Shown here: piece after piece, positions 17,704 to 29,500 of the stretch
Layout of the letters: each line of letters opens with the position of its first letter
How positions within the stretch are numbered: the stretch's first letter is position 1
NCBI GenBank assembly: GCA_036785325.1
Contig: JAXIVH010000025.1
Coordinates: 238,501 to 302,500 of the forward strand
Origin: Urophycis tenuis
Taxonomy: Eukaryota > Chordata > Actinopteri > Gadiformes > Phycidae
Reading direction: 5' to 3'
Length of the DNA stretch: 64,000 nucleotides
Position numbers and translations under genes: made by a program
The notes under the pieces: model-generated
The model's database searches: none
What the model saw: only the letters and a program-made list of their open reading frames with translations
Told to the model about the DNA's origin: nothing

Positions 17704-20700
17704 TGTTTCCCACAAATTGACGAGACTATGGGGCACCGCCATAGTCTAATTTTGGCCGCCATAGTTTCAATATCCGCCCGGACCAGAGCTAGTGAGCAGA
17801 GCTGAGCGGTGTGAATATTCCGCTCCTCTCTCAGACGGCTGTTCTCTCGGCTGCTCCTCTCTTAGAGGGCTGTTCTCTCGGCCGCTCCTCTCTCAGAGGG
17901 CTGTTCTCTTGGCTGCTCGTCGCTTAGAGGGCTGTTCTCTCGGCCGCTCCTCTCTCAGAGGGCTGTTCTCTCGGCCGCTCCTCTCTTAGAGGGCTGTTCT
18001 CTCGGCCGCTCCTCTCTTAGAGGGCTGTTCTCTCGGCCGCTCCTCTCTTAGAGGGCTGTTCTCTCGGCCGCTCCTCTCTTAGAGGGCTGTTCTCTCGGCC
18101 GCTCCTCTCTTAGAGGGCTGTTCTCTCGGCCGCTCCTCTCTCAGAGGGCTGTTCTCTCGGCCGCTCCTCGCTCTAAATCGCGTCCGGCCGCTCCGCTCAT
18201 TTTCGCTCCCCGCTCCACTGAAATCGCTCCACGCTCGCTCCAATTTAAATGAGGGAGAAATAAACTACTACTAATTGCCACCTTAAACAGAAAAAGTACA
18301 TCCTAAAGAACTAAGCGCAACTGCAATATATTTCAGTCATAGAACATTTATTTTAAAAGATAAACAAGTGCAACAAGAAGACACACGTTTGGATTTGGGC
18401 ATCAGACTCGTGGTGTGAGCGGTATCGGAGCGACACTGGAGCGGTACAGAGCGGCCGCTCCGGCGTCTAAATAACAAACCGCTCCACGCTCCAGCAACAT
18501 TCCATCCGCTCCTCGCTCGCTCGCGCTCCGCTCCGCTCACTAGCTCTGGCCCGGACTCATTTCACCTAGTCAAATAGACTTCACTAGCAGCTCAATAATA
18601 TGCCTACACAGGTGGGCTGCAGCGTTTAATAGAAGGGGAAATCCTCGCGGCTGGATTTGCTCCCCAACGTTCTTTTTCCCCCGTTGCCATGGCAAGGCGT
18701 CCTCGCGACCCCCCGCGAGTAGTATAAAGGCTCAGCACTGTGTTTTACTCATTTTTGTTAATGCTTTCTGAAAACTCCTCAACCCCATTTAGTATGACAC
18801 ATTGTGTCATCAACATTCATATCAGTACCAGCAGTTTGTAAGTAATGAAATCTACTGAATTTTTTCTCCGGGGGGGCATGCCCCCGGACCCCCCTAGAGG
18901 ATCGCAAACCCCCCACCATAGTCTACAAAAATCCTGTGGGAAACACTGGATATATCCACTATATATATGTATATATATATATATATATATATAAAAACAG
19001 ACTTGAGAAAAAACTGATTCATTTTTTTCCTGTCTTACTCCCTAAATGTCCCTGCTGTGGGATGAATAAAGTATATATGGATATATAAATACAATTGTTT
19101 TTGTTTCAGCACCATGGCAGACAACGGGTATCCTGCTTGGATTTTGCCTTGGATTCCTGGGTCTGGTTATATGCGGATTGCTTGTGTGGTTTTACAAAAG
19201 AGACTCGTAAGTGTTACTTTTCCACAACTTTTCCTTCACCCAGTAACCTGCAAGTTAAATGTGATGATGTCCCCCAAAAAACCTTTTTGCGCTCCCTTTT
19301 TTAAAGCAACATTACGCCCATTTTGTATATTTGGCTTAAAATAGTTCCACTTCTCACACATCAAATACATGCAAAAAGTGAATTAAATTTGTACTGAAAT
19401 AGAGCGCTGAAATGCTCTATTTAGAGCAATGGTTCTCAACTGGTCTCCCCTCAGGAGAGGGGAGTGTGTCATTAAGTCACAACCAAGGAATCACAAATGT
19501 ATTTACCAGTATTGGAATATCTATAGGCATTATTGCTACAATGCCTTCATGCGCTGTACTGTTAGAAGCATTGAGCGAACAAAATGCTGCGACAATTGGG
19601 GTTAAACTCAATGAAACGGTGGGCCATTGACGGCTTCTTTGTTGGGAGGTTTGGCAAAATGCCTGCCACCCATCCGTCGTGAATGACTTGCTTTGCAGCT
19701 CTTTTGACGGAGGAGTGGGATTCCTGGCAACGAGCGTCTGGCGTGCCAACGGTGTCATGCGTGGATCTAGTACTGCAGTGCTACTACTACTGCTTTTCAT
19801 TAGTGCTGAGTTTTGTCTATCAAAATGGGGCGTGGCCCGCCGCCGGGCCACGCCCCATTTTGATAGACACTAGGACTGAGGAGCAGCGTGTTGCTGTAGG
19901 AGACGCGTTGCCAGTGGGCTCCAACATTAAGAAGTTGCTTGACGCATTCTGTTCCCCTTTTCCTCCCGGCTGTTCATCCCAGACGTACGGGAGAATGTTT
20001 GAATATTGTTGCATAATGCTGCTTTAAGGAGTGTGTGTGGGTTTTTTTTTTTTTTAACGGCGTTATAACATTGTAACACTCCTGTGTCTTCTGCAGGATC
20101 AAAAGTAGGTTTTGGCCGACAATTCCAAATCCTGGCCATAGCGGGATTGGAAGCTGGTCTCCTGATTTCCAGTTGAATGTAAGAAACAAAGTTTGTGAAA
20201 TTCATGCATTTATTTAAAAAAAAAAGCAACTAATTGTTTACATTTAGTTGACATAAGCATTCAACGTGCTACTGTGTAAAGCTCAATGAGATATAATAAC
20301 CAATATCAAGCTTCATTTGTAACATTGTCAAGACAAAAGTTTTGTACTCTTTAAACATATAATGATGAAACTCGCTATCCAGAATCCAGAGAGGATCTGT
20401 GTCTTCAGTTTGAGTACATACCCTTATCCAGCTAAGTCTCATCACTTCAACTAGGGCTGGGTATCGCCACACATTTCCCCAATCTATTCCCTTCAGATTT
20501 TGTTAATATATTTTTGAATCGATCTCAGGATTTAAGGAATCCATATAATTGAATTGGATAATCAAAAAGAAATGAAAAACATTGAAATCCCAGCCTTGCT
20601 CCGAACCGTGTTCAGAGAGCTGGCTCTAGTCTGGGGAGCTCCGAACCCTGTTCAGAGAGCTGGCTCTAGTCTGGGGAGGTCTGAACCCTATTCAGAGAGC

Positions 20701-21696
20701 TGGCTCTAGTCTGGGGAGGTCTGAACCGTGTTCAGAGAGCTGGCTCTAGTCTGGGGAGCTCTGAACCCTGTTCAGAGAGCTGGCTCTAGGCTGGGGAGCT
20801 CTGAACCCTGTTCAGAGAGCTGGCTCTAGGCTGGTGAGCTCTGAACCCTGTTCAGAGAGCTGGCTCTAGGCTGGGGAGCTCTGAACCCTGTTCAGAGAGC
20901 TGGCTCTAGGCTGGTGAGCTCTGAACCCTGTTCAGAGAGCTGGCTCTAGTCTGGGGAGGTTCAATGAAGTTTTTGCAGAGCAGCGAGTGACCGCCGTGAC
21001 ACATTCCTCCCGCCACAGAGCGACACGCCGATGGAGAACGCCCTGGTGGACCTGAGCGTGGTGGAGGTGGCCACCCTGGACGGGGGCTCGGTGTTTGAGG
21101 AAGACAAGGCCGGCCTGGCGCTGAAGAAGGACAAGTACCTCTCGGAGGAGCACAGCAGCGGCATCGGCGACTCCTCGTGCATGTCCTCGCCGCGCCAGAG
21201 CGCGTCGGACAGCGACGAGGGCGGGGACCCCGGGGAAACCGCGGCGGGCGTGGTCCAGTACTCCTCGGTGGTGGCGTCGCAAGGCTACAAGGGCCAGAAC
21301 CCTGGGGCCCTGCTGCAGCACTCCCAGCACCACCAGCAGCACCACCACCACCAGCAGCAGCAGCAGCAGCCCCCCTCCTTCAGCCGCTCCGAGTCCACGC
21401 AGCCACTGCTGGACTCGGAGGACGGCGGCGGCGACGTCCTGGGGACGAGCGGACAGTCTCGCCACCTCTCCCCCGGCACCGGCTACCGGAGTTCAGCCTT
21501 CAGGCCGGGGGGTACAAACTGTGCAGAGAACGGGGCACCGGGGGAACAGGATAGCTCGCTCTTACTCAGGTTCTGGCCACTAGATGAGGCGTGTCAGCAG
21601 TCTGGAGGTAGAGAAGCAGCGGCGAGCACGGAATTACTGGAAGCCGTGCCAGTCTCCCGCTGCATGACTAAGTTGGGCAGCTACAGGCCGCAGTAA
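8929..21696 (+). CDS. il6st: Interleukin-6 receptor subunit beta (gp130)
   Basis: Fifteen coding exons join in phase to about 909 residues (human gp130 has 918): 8929-9010, 10432-10728, 10831-10966, 11341-11495, 12360-12517, 12647-12809, 13730-13812, 15011-15239, 15444-15626, 15724-15825, 16341-16484, 17325-17465, 19110-19206, 20097-20178 and 21019-21696. The order is signal peptide, Ig-like D1, the cytokine-binding module with GYWSDWS (WSXWS, about 12764-12778), three FNIII domains, a transmembrane helix (ILLGFCLGFLGLVICGLLVW) and Box1 FWPTIPNP. The tail keeps EEHSSGIGDSSCMSS, the SHP2/SOCS3-type site QYSSVV, YKGQ and C-terminal YRPQ (YxxQ, STAT3 docking), and the dileucine signal STQPLLDSE. 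It is the shared JAK/STAT3 receptor chain for IL-6-family cytokines at the cell surface. One intron has a GC donor (10967). A Q/H-rich tract lies between YKGQ and the dileucine motif. Confidence 0.93.
9454..9519. repeat. 25-bp tandem repeat, about 2.6 copies, il6st intron
   Basis: The unit agttgatgggatgttcagtc plus aactc repeats head to tail. Each unit is itself partly palindromic (agttga pairing with tcaact). Confidence 0.85.
10331..10393. repeat. Perfect 30-bp inverted repeat with 3-nt loop
   Basis: Arms 10331-10360 and 10364-10393 are exact reverse complements around the loop aac. It lies 38 bp upstream of the il6st Ig-domain exon, within the likely branch-point region. Confidence 0.95.
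11794..12197. mobile_element. MITE with TIR CAGTACGTTTACATGCAGCA
   Basis: Terminal inverted repeats of about 45 bp match with few differences at 11794 and 12197. The flanks show a candidate 3-bp duplication (ACT), so the superfamily is unclear. The inside is non-coding, with inverted sub-repeats (ccgattgctgagtatacatg and a complementary region near 11865). It sits in the il6st intron between exons 11341-11495 and 12360-12517. Confidence 0.75.
13444..13482 (+). repeat. Retroelement 3' tail (gggataaataaagt plus (ATCT)n)
   Basis: The motif tgtcagggataaataaagtt followed by ctatctatctatt is a typical 3' end of fish LINE or LINE-mobilised elements. Related tails occur at 29344-29400 and, inverted relative to this copy, at 51888-51940. 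Confidence 0.6.
14335..14482 (+). repeat. tRNA-related SINE with A-rich tail, il6st intron
   Basis: It begins ggcggcgccccagcagccca, has a B-box-like gggtttgactcc, and carries the 3' motif gctgcatgtcttcccctctc seen in many spiny-rayed fish SINEs. It ends in (aaat)n. Confidence 0.7.
15978..16005. repeat. (GT)n microsatellite, il6st intron
   Basis: A short GT array about 150 bp after the donor of exon 15724-15825. Confidence 0.9.
17650..17700. repeat. (AT)n array at the hAT insertion site
   Basis: About 51 bp of AT lies directly 5' of the outer hAT-like element. A second AT array follows its 3' end (about 18958-18992). The element probably inserted into an AT microsatellite. Confidence 0.9.
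17776..18556. mobile_element. Inner hAT-like element nested in the outer one
   Basis: The element 17784-18548 begins CAGAGCTAGTGAGC and ends GCTCACTAGCTCTG. It is flanked by an exact 8-bp duplication, GCCCGGAC (17776-17783 and 18549-18556). Both the CAGAG ends and the 8-bp duplication are hAT hallmarks. Its left part carries a 31-bp minisatellite. Confidence 0.92.
17838..18175. repeat. 31-bp minisatellite within the inner hAT element, about 11 copies
   Basis: The unit contains ctgttctctcggccgctcct followed by ctcttagaggg. Copies differ mainly by cttag/ctcag and ggccg/ggctg. The array is GC- and CT-rich. Confidence 0.93.
19427..19880. mobile_element. Probable degenerate DNA-transposon copy with a perfect hairpin
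   Basis: The left part reads agcaatggttctcaactggt, a motif seen at hAT/Charlie ends. The interior resembles transposase-derived sequence with no intact frame. A perfect inverted repeat at 19815-19868 (25-bp arms, 4-nt loop) lies at the other side. Boundaries and family are uncertain. Confidence 0.4.
19815..19868. repeat. Perfect 25-bp inverted repeat with 4-nt loop
   Basis: Arm 19815-19839 (gtctatcaaaatggggcgtg then gcccg) is the exact complement of 19844-19868, with loop ccgc. It lies in the il6st intron after the transmembrane exon. Confidence 0.95.
20599..20959. repeat. 40-bp minisatellite, about 9 copies, last il6st intron
   Basis: The unit ctctgaaccctgttcagaga followed by gctggctctagtctggggag repeats nine times with point variation (agtctg/aggctg, ggggag/ggtgag). 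It ends about 60 bp before the acceptor of the last il6st exon. Confidence 0.95.
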
Positions 21697-21921
21697 GGGT
21701 CAAAAAGAGGAGCCAGTGCACCATATTGCCCATTTTTCAACATTTCTTTTCTTTTTACACAAAAATGTGAAAAGAAGTATCCGATGCTCTGCTGTGTATG
21801 CTTTGCTGATTTTGTTACGTCATGGTCATATATGTCATTGTTTATAATTTTTTATTGAAATAGATCAAATGTATTTTTTGCTTTGTGCCAACTATACTGT
21901 AGGCATGCATGGAGACTTCAC

Positions 21922-21927
21922 ATTAAA
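21922..21927 (+). terminator. Candidate il6st poly(A) signal ATTAAA
   Basis: ATTAAA lies 226 bp after the stop codon and is followed by a GT-rich stretch (tttgttttgtgtgtttgtgt) that could be the downstream element. Confidence 0.5.
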
Positions 21928-24694
21928 GTAATCCAAATGTTTGTTTTGTGTGTTTGTGTTTGTCTGTGCATATCACTGCTCTTTGACAGTGGAGACCACT
22001 GCTTTTTACCCCAACATGAATGTCTTTAGAGACGGAGGTGGAAAGAGAGACATGATAAACCACATGCAAAGCCTGCATTGATTGGTCCTCGTCAGATTTA
22101 CGCTTATCTTAACTAGGGACGTTCAGTCAGGGCTGCAATGCTAACTGGAGTGAACTTGATCCAACTTGCATGCTAATAATACTTATTTATTATATCTGAT
22201 AATCACATCAATGAAGATGCTTGAGTCACTTGATGAAAGACAAATGCCAGTAAATGATGAGTGGTTGTTATTTGTGAGGAGAGGATCTTGATTTTAATTT
22301 AAGTGCTCTGAAAGTAAGTGCTCAGAGATACGTCTAATGCCACCATTTTGAGGTTGGCCAGGGGGAAATGAAAAATAAATACAAGCCATCAACATCCCAA
22401 CTAGGTCATTACTGCAAATTATTATTTCATTTAAATGCTTTATCACAGGATGCAAGCTGAAAAATGACCATGTCCCAATGTTAGAAATCAATACTCTGGA
22501 TATTGTTGTAGAGATGGTAAGATATAAATTGATAACTGTTCAATGTATGTTTGTAATATCCTTGGCGTTTTTTTCTCTCCGTAATATTGACAAGTGTTCT
22601 GATTTATCAAAGGCTCTGGATATGTGCTACTAACTCCAAACTGAACTGGCCAGTGCGAGCAGGTGGGTTGCTATGACAACCCGACCATGCCTTGGGCATA
22701 GTTGTAGCATTAAGTGACCTAAATGAACCCAGTATCTACAGACACAAGACACCATGTCCATGGGACAGGGAAACCCAAGCTGATTGACAGCTGGTCTTCT
22801 GGCCAAGAAGAAGAACTCTATAAAACGATGTGAATGAAATGCACCTTCAGAAAGAGTTGTTTTCTATGCCTTCCCCATACAAGGAATCTGCTATGGCATA
22901 TAGCTTCGGTAGATTTAGAAATACCGTATACAAAAAAAAAGAAACAGGATATAACAAATTAAATATGAAAAAAAAAAAAAAGATTTGTTAAATGATTTGA
23001 ATGAATTGCATTTTAATTTCTTTGAAAAGAGCCATTTGTAAGAAATGACTTGACCATACCCCAACTGGTGATTCTTTATGTCGCTTTGTGTGTGGGAAAG
23101 ACAGGAAGCTGGAATAAGGCCTGGGCCTAAAAGGGACATGCCAACATTTTAGAGGCGGCCACTCTCTGTTGTAAGTGGTGATTATGGAACTATCCACTAA
23201 GACATCTCCTAACTGTCTGACCTGCTCATCTCAGCTGCTGAAGGTGCCGGGCTGCTCGGCCTTTACCACTGCCCACAACCCCAAACAATAGTGCAGAGGT
23301 TGGAACTGAAATTGGGGGGAAAACAGAAGAGAAATTGATTTTCCTTGTGTCCAAAGGCCACCATGTTGGAGGCAGGTGTCCAGACACACACTTAAAATGT
23401 GTTTTTGCATGCCGCCATGTTTGGTCCATTCTATAATTAATGCAGGAGCAACAGAGGCACCCTGACCTAGAAACATTGCAGTCTTCTTTGGGGAAGCCGA
23501 AGGAAAACCCTAAACTCACTGCGTCAAGGACCAGGACGCCCTGACAATGAAACACCCTTGCTCAAATGGGATGAATCCATACTGAGGACCTGGCCCATTG
23601 CCTCCAACCCTGTCTCAATTTGTAAAGTAGACGGACAAAAAGAGTTTGAAGGAGCTTTCTGGAGAAGAGCTGCTCTCGGTGACAGAGGTTTTTAAGAGGT
23701 GATGGACGTCTGATCTGCTCTCGGTGACAGAGGTTTTTAAGAGGTGATGGATGTCTGATTTGCTCATCCTCCTCCAACATCTTGACCCTCACAGGGAGCA
23801 GCATTCATGTCATTGTCCCTCAGCCGGGTGGTGAGGGAGGAAGGGGAACAGGACCGCAGACGCAATGGAAAGCATCCGAATAACTGATAAATACTTCATG
23901 GTGAAATCATAACGCATGTTTCCACTGGCTGAACTAGCAAAAATGTTAGCATTTTCTGGCTCATGCAGCTTTTTCAAATATAACTTTATGAGGCAAACAA
24001 TGCAGGGGCATTTATCAATGGTATGTGTGCGAGTGGATATGAACTAAGCCACTTAAGCGAGAGGCAGTGTGACAAGGCTGATACTAGATTTTTATCTATT
24101 TATGTCTTGCCATGTCTTGCTAAACATGCGCTGATCGTTTTGTTTGACATGTTTAGCAATACGGGAACTTGGTACTTTTTCCCACAGTCTTTTAATGTAT
24201 CCATTACCTCTAATCTGCAATCAGTGTTCAATTCACTTTCTTTTCCCCCAAGTAATCCCCAAGTAATCAGAGACGTACACTAAATGGACCCCACCTCAAA
24301 ATGATAATCATTTATTAATAAATTCTGGCTAGGTCACGTCATGATGCGCGTCTTGACAAAGCAAAAAAAATGTAGCCAGCAAGTACAGAATAATTCAACA
24401 ACAATGTTCTGTCTGAGCAAAAAAAAAAAAAGGCAATGTTAGGTGCTCTAAATGGTGGTCCATAAGTGGGCTGCTTAAAGGGAAATCCAAGTCATGATAG
24501 CCCCCCGTTTTCCAAACCGATACGTGTATTGATTTTGACGTAAGCACAGGCTTACAATGTATGTTTACATGTACTTTGTTTGGTATATTTTATTGTTACC
24601 TCCTTCCAGCAAGCATTTTGAATTATATTAAATCGAAAATGCATATGTTTAGAGTGGAAGGGCGCAAAAAGGAGATTAATGGCTTTTAGCATAC

Positions 24695-24696
<2 letters not shown>

Positions 24697-24755
<59 letters not shown>

Positions 24756-24783
24756 GCATGTGTGTGCGCGTGCGTGTTTGTGT
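24697..24783. repeat. (GT)n microsatellite with GC interruptions
   Basis: A pure GT run, then cgtgtgcatgtgtgtgcgcg and related variants. Confidence 0.95.
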
Positions 24784-25880
24784 GCATTTAGTGGTGGTGG
24801 AGGGAAAGGGGGTTTAATTATTTGAAAGGGGCACTACAACCCCCACCCCCCCCTCCACACACCCACCATACGCACGCACAAAAGACAACATTAGTGTTAT
24901 TAATTCTTTGGAAAGGCTCACTCTAGTGTCACTGGGGAGTGTGACATTGGCCTGACCTCTCCACACACGTGGTGTTTTAAGCCTGGCTCTGCAAACCAAA
25001 GGATGATACTGTTTGGATCGCCAGATCGTCTATTAGCATCGCAAAGGAGGAGTTTCGTAGAATGGGTGTGAATGGGCTGCTATATGATCACATCTACCAA
25101 TAACGCCTATATTCACATCGATTTCACATGAGACATGATTGATGATCACAAACCTCACAAACATCTGCCCCGCCGTGAAAGGAGAAAAAGGCGAAACACA
25201 AATGACGCACGTGTTTTGTGCTTGTGTTTCTGTGGGGAAGGCATCAGTATGAGGAGGCCTGATTTCCCTCCGTCGTCACTGTGTGCGATATGACGTAGAA
25301 ATGATTCCCATCCATCCCATCGGTGTCTAAATACGACTTGATTCTCAATTTGAATCTGTGAATCTGTAACCTAGACCTCCATAGTGTTACACCGGATAGA
25401 GACAGATATGGGAATAAACCACAGACTCAGTCCTCCGGGAGAGATCACATGTCTGCTCCTCCCGCCCCCTTTGAAATAAACACACTTTCTGTGTGTCAGC
25501 ATAATCAATAGGGCAAGCGACATGCAGAGCAGTGCCGGGGAGAGGCAGCAGCCAGACGCAATTGCGAAGATTCCCTTTAATTTGATCAACTTTGCTGAAT
25601 CATTTGCGTCGGTTCTGGGGCGGGCGGGTGGGGGGAGGCGGGCGTGCACAGGGGGGAGAGAGAGGGGGAGTAGCTTTCTGATGGACGTCTCAGACTGATG
25701 TCGGGCGGTCACACACCAGAGGGGGGAAGCGTGTGATGCGGGAGGAGAGGTAAAGGCAGATGGGTTCTGAGAGGTATATAGACTAGGGAGAAGCTCAAGG
25801 GTAGAGGAGGGGCATGAGAAGAAACAAAGGGGAGTATCCCTTTCATGTGCACCATCCACCCCATGAGGCTGGTGCAAGCC

Positions 25881-25901
25881 TCCCTCTCTCTCTCTCCCTC
25901 T

Positions 25902-25943
<42 letters not shown>
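25881..25943. repeat. (CT)n microsatellite upstream of nrg1
   Basis: A pyrimidine-only tract rich in CT dinucleotides, about 630 bp before the nrg1 start codon. Polypyrimidine tracts of this kind can sit in promoters, but nothing here proves that. Confidence 0.9.
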
Positions 25944-25945
<2 letters not shown>

Positions 25946-26570
25946 TGCCCATGATTCCGGTCTGTTTCCTTGGCTTTGCAGAGGAAGGACGTTGCCGCTC
26001 CCGAATGATTCAGCCGGCGGCCGCGTGCGTACCGGGGACCAGAAACAGCATGTCTCTCCTTCTGCTGCAGTGTCTGGATATTCTATCGGCTTTGCTCTCG
26101 TCTCGGCGCTGCTGCACCCTCTCTCTATGAAACGTGCATAGCGGCTGCCTCTGTTCCCCAAGTGCTGAGGTGAGTCAGCTGCCACGATCCACGTTTGATG
26201 CTGGACAATAAAGCAAAAGGAGTGAATGAATGTTTAAATTCTGCCTGCAACTTGGTGTCGCGTTTGCACCTCTTCGTTTTTTCACGGATCTAATTCTGGG
26301 ATATTGTCTGCTAATATGACTGCTTTATGGATACATCTCAATGACAAACTTTCGTTATCGCACAGAGAGTTGCCTTAATACGTTCTAGCCTGCTAACAAG
26401 GTCAGCCTTTCGGGCGAAGAGCTTTTTTTTTTTCCTTTTTTTTTTGTAACCCCAGCCGCTCACATTGACAATGGGATACATTACGCGAAGGATCGGACGA
26501 CATCCGTTCCACGACGCTTTGAGTTCATAGGTAATGTTTAGAGAGAGCCGAGATCGAAAAGACAGTAAGA

Positions 26571-29500
26571 ATGACCGAAGGAACTGAGGACCCCAATGAC
26601 ATGCTAGTTGTGCCTCCCGGATCCGTCTCCTCCAACATCTCAAAGGCGGACGATGAGCCCGCACCGGACGAGAAGCAGGATGAGCCGGTGAGCGGTGCTG
26701 ATGAGAGGGAAGTTGGTTCGGAGAGGGAAGCGGAGGGAGGCGCTAGTGGAGATGAGGGAGACAGAGAATGGACAATGGGAATTTGCAGTTTGTCAAGTAC
26801 CTGCTGTGTGTGCATTGAGATGGACCAAATCCACAGCTGCCTGCGCTCTGAGAAAATCTGCATCCTACCCATCCTAGCTTGTCTCCTCAGCCTAGCTTTG
26901 TGCACCGCCGGACTCAAATGGGTATTTGTAGACAAGATCTTTGAGTACGAGCCCCCAACCCATTTAGACCCTAAGCGCATTGAGCAGGGCCCTATTATCA
27001 TATCAGCTGACCCCACACTTGGACTTCCTGTGTCATTTCCACATCTACTCTCATCCGCTCCCCCTTTGGCCAACACTATTAGAACGACGACAGCAAGCCA
27101 GGAATTCACAGTGAGAGCGAGACCTTCCGGATCTTTGGTATCCACTAAAGTTGTTCAGGTCAACTCGTCCACCGTTGTGACGTACCGCGCTGACGAGCCC
27201 ACGGTGTCGAAGGACCCCAGAGACAACAAGCAGGTCCCCTTCCAACAAAACCACTTGGAGTACAACGACATCATCATCACTACAATCGGTGGGTACAGAC
27301 ACCTTTTGAAGAAAAATACATTCATGATGACTGTGCTACAGAGTAACGTAACTTTAAAATGCATAAAAAGCAGAAGAACAGGTAAATAACAAAAGAACCC
27401 AAAGATTTGTTCAATAGTATTACCTAGCTGACTGAAGAAATTAGAGCATGTTATTGCATTGTGTGTAATATGTATAATAATCATTGTTTGGTACACAAAA
27501 CCTAAAAGTACCTAAAAGCATAGACACATGACTTGCCAAATGCGTGGTGTGACTTTTGCATTGTCATCTACCATCATCAGTTCATTCATCCATTTGGATC
27601 AATTATACAATATTAAATTAAAAAATTAAATACATTGATTACAAAATTAGATATATTGAAATACAAAACGTGCTATATTGGCTATATATTATTACTATTA
27701 TGAAGATACTATTATGAAAATACAAAGGGGACAATGGTATGTGGATAACCCATGTAGAGGAAAGTTTCAACAGAATAATAAGATTAATACCACTCAGCTT
27801 TTTCTTTAACTCAACTTTCACATATGTGTACCTTGTTTGGTAACACGATAATAACTAAGTAAACATTAGTTAATGAAATATGAAGCATAATGATATAGCA
27901 TAGTCAAAAATATAAATATAAACGAATACCTTAGTTAAAATGAAATTAGTAGACGTGAACATCATTGGTCAATTATTATCAGACCATTAGCTAATTGCTA
28001 ATTACCTGTTAATTAATTGGAAATCCTGACGATATCAGCTTTGTTTTCCTTGGTGACATCTTTGGCGATTAGCAGTAATTGTCATTTTTCCCAGAGCTCC
28101 AAACAGTATTGCCACCAAGCACCAGTTGGTAATGTTGGTAATACTGCAAGGCAAGGGCTTTCATCAGTGGGCCATAGGCCCCATCACATGAAACATCCTG
28201 ATGAAATATACATGAACATCTTTGAGATTTCTCTTTAACTGTTAGTTATTGTATTGTTTATGCCTGTATTAATTAATGTGACTTAATGGTAAATGAATGT
28301 ACCTTTATTTTAAAGTGTTAACTATTATTTTAGAGTCAGCTCAGTTATCAGAGTTATCCCATATGAATCACAATCACATTTCACAACAAGATGTAATGGA
28401 CGAGAAATACAGTACAGTTTGACATGAAACATGCAACTTTATTTCATTTTACTTGATATTTACTAAATGAGTAAAATGCCTTTTGTCGGATGGGTACTTT
28501 TTAAAAGTGGACATGTTCATTCTATATTATGTATTTTAACTGGTATTCTTCTTCCAAAAACATGTTGGTGGTTACTTGTGGTAATGCAGCCTGGCCCAGA
28601 AAACCTTGGGCCAACTATAGAAAATACACTACTCTACAGATTCCTGATCTGCAAATACTACTGTTTGTTCTTCGAAATCAGCTAGACATCCCATTTAGTC
28701 ACTGAGCAGAGGCTTCAATCCAAAGCACTTTAGAAGTCAGCCTGAAATCAGTAGGAGTATTTATTGAATATTATTCATTATTTCAACAGCGAAGGTGCTG
28801 TATGACCGAGTTTCAATAACTACAACTGGATCAAGTTCAGTGTAAGCATAGCATGTTATTTATTGGAATAACAGTGCTATAACAGTGGAAGGAGAAGCCA
28901 TGGGCCTCAGTGGTGGAGCGAGAAGGGGAGAGGCCTAAGAACTGATCTTTGAGGCACACCAATTTTCACGTGATGTGACCTGAAGGGGGTTGACTAAACA
29001 AACACAACTGACTGCGTACACACCAAAGTAAAATATTATTTCAATACCTAAACCTTATGCTAGGGCAGGGAATTTATTTTAGAAGCATTTTTTGTCACAT
29101 TTGTTGAAATTCTTTTTGCATCCTGACTACAATCAATACAAATCAATAAATTCAACCAGCATTTTTCAGAAAAACCCTGCAACCCATCCAATAATTTCAT
29201 TTGTCTGAGCTTTAACATTCTCCAGCCTTATACCAAAACTTAACCACCTCTAACCCAATGCCTAAACATCACCCTCTCAAATCTTATAGAGATGAGCGGT
29301 TGGCGTTTGCAGCCGCAGACTCCGTAGCTAAACTGGGGATCGGACAGACAGACAGACGGAGAGAAATACTGTAATGATCCCTGAGGGAATTTGCATATTG
29401 CATTGGATCGGGCGGATGACGTGACAAAAAATTATATTTTAATTAAATTCTGGTGGGTGGCGGTTTAACCAATCAAATTAAAAATATATACACACTGTTA

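Larger units (their letters stand above)
17701..18948. mobile_element. Outer hAT-like element, non-autonomous
   Basis: The termini are CAGTGTTTCCCACA at 17701 and the complement TGTGGGAAACACTG ending at 18948. CAGTG ends are typical of hAT/Charlie elements. The 8-bp target duplication is blurred by surrounding AT repeats. It lies in the il6st intron between the last FNIII exon and the transmembrane exon. No transposase frame is visible. A second element is inserted inside it. Confidence 0.82.
21960..26520. other. il6st-nrg1 intergenic region
   Basis: No supported coding exon is seen. It contains a duplicated segment of about 48 bp (ctctcggtgacagaggtttt repeated at about 23671 and 23719), a GT array at 24697-24783, and a CT array at 25881-25943. 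The CpG-containing stretch around 25980-26180 could belong to the nrg1 5' UTR or promoter, but no splice or TATA evidence decides it. Confidence 0.5.

Noticed and set aside
17792..17989. Repetitive Ser/Arg/Leu-rich frame
   Set aside because: It is the translation of the 31-bp minisatellite in the inner hAT element.
25371..26185. Long minus-strand frames upstream of nrg1
   Set aside because: They contain the (CT)n repeat and low-complexity Arg-Glu runs, with no recognisable domain and no splice support.
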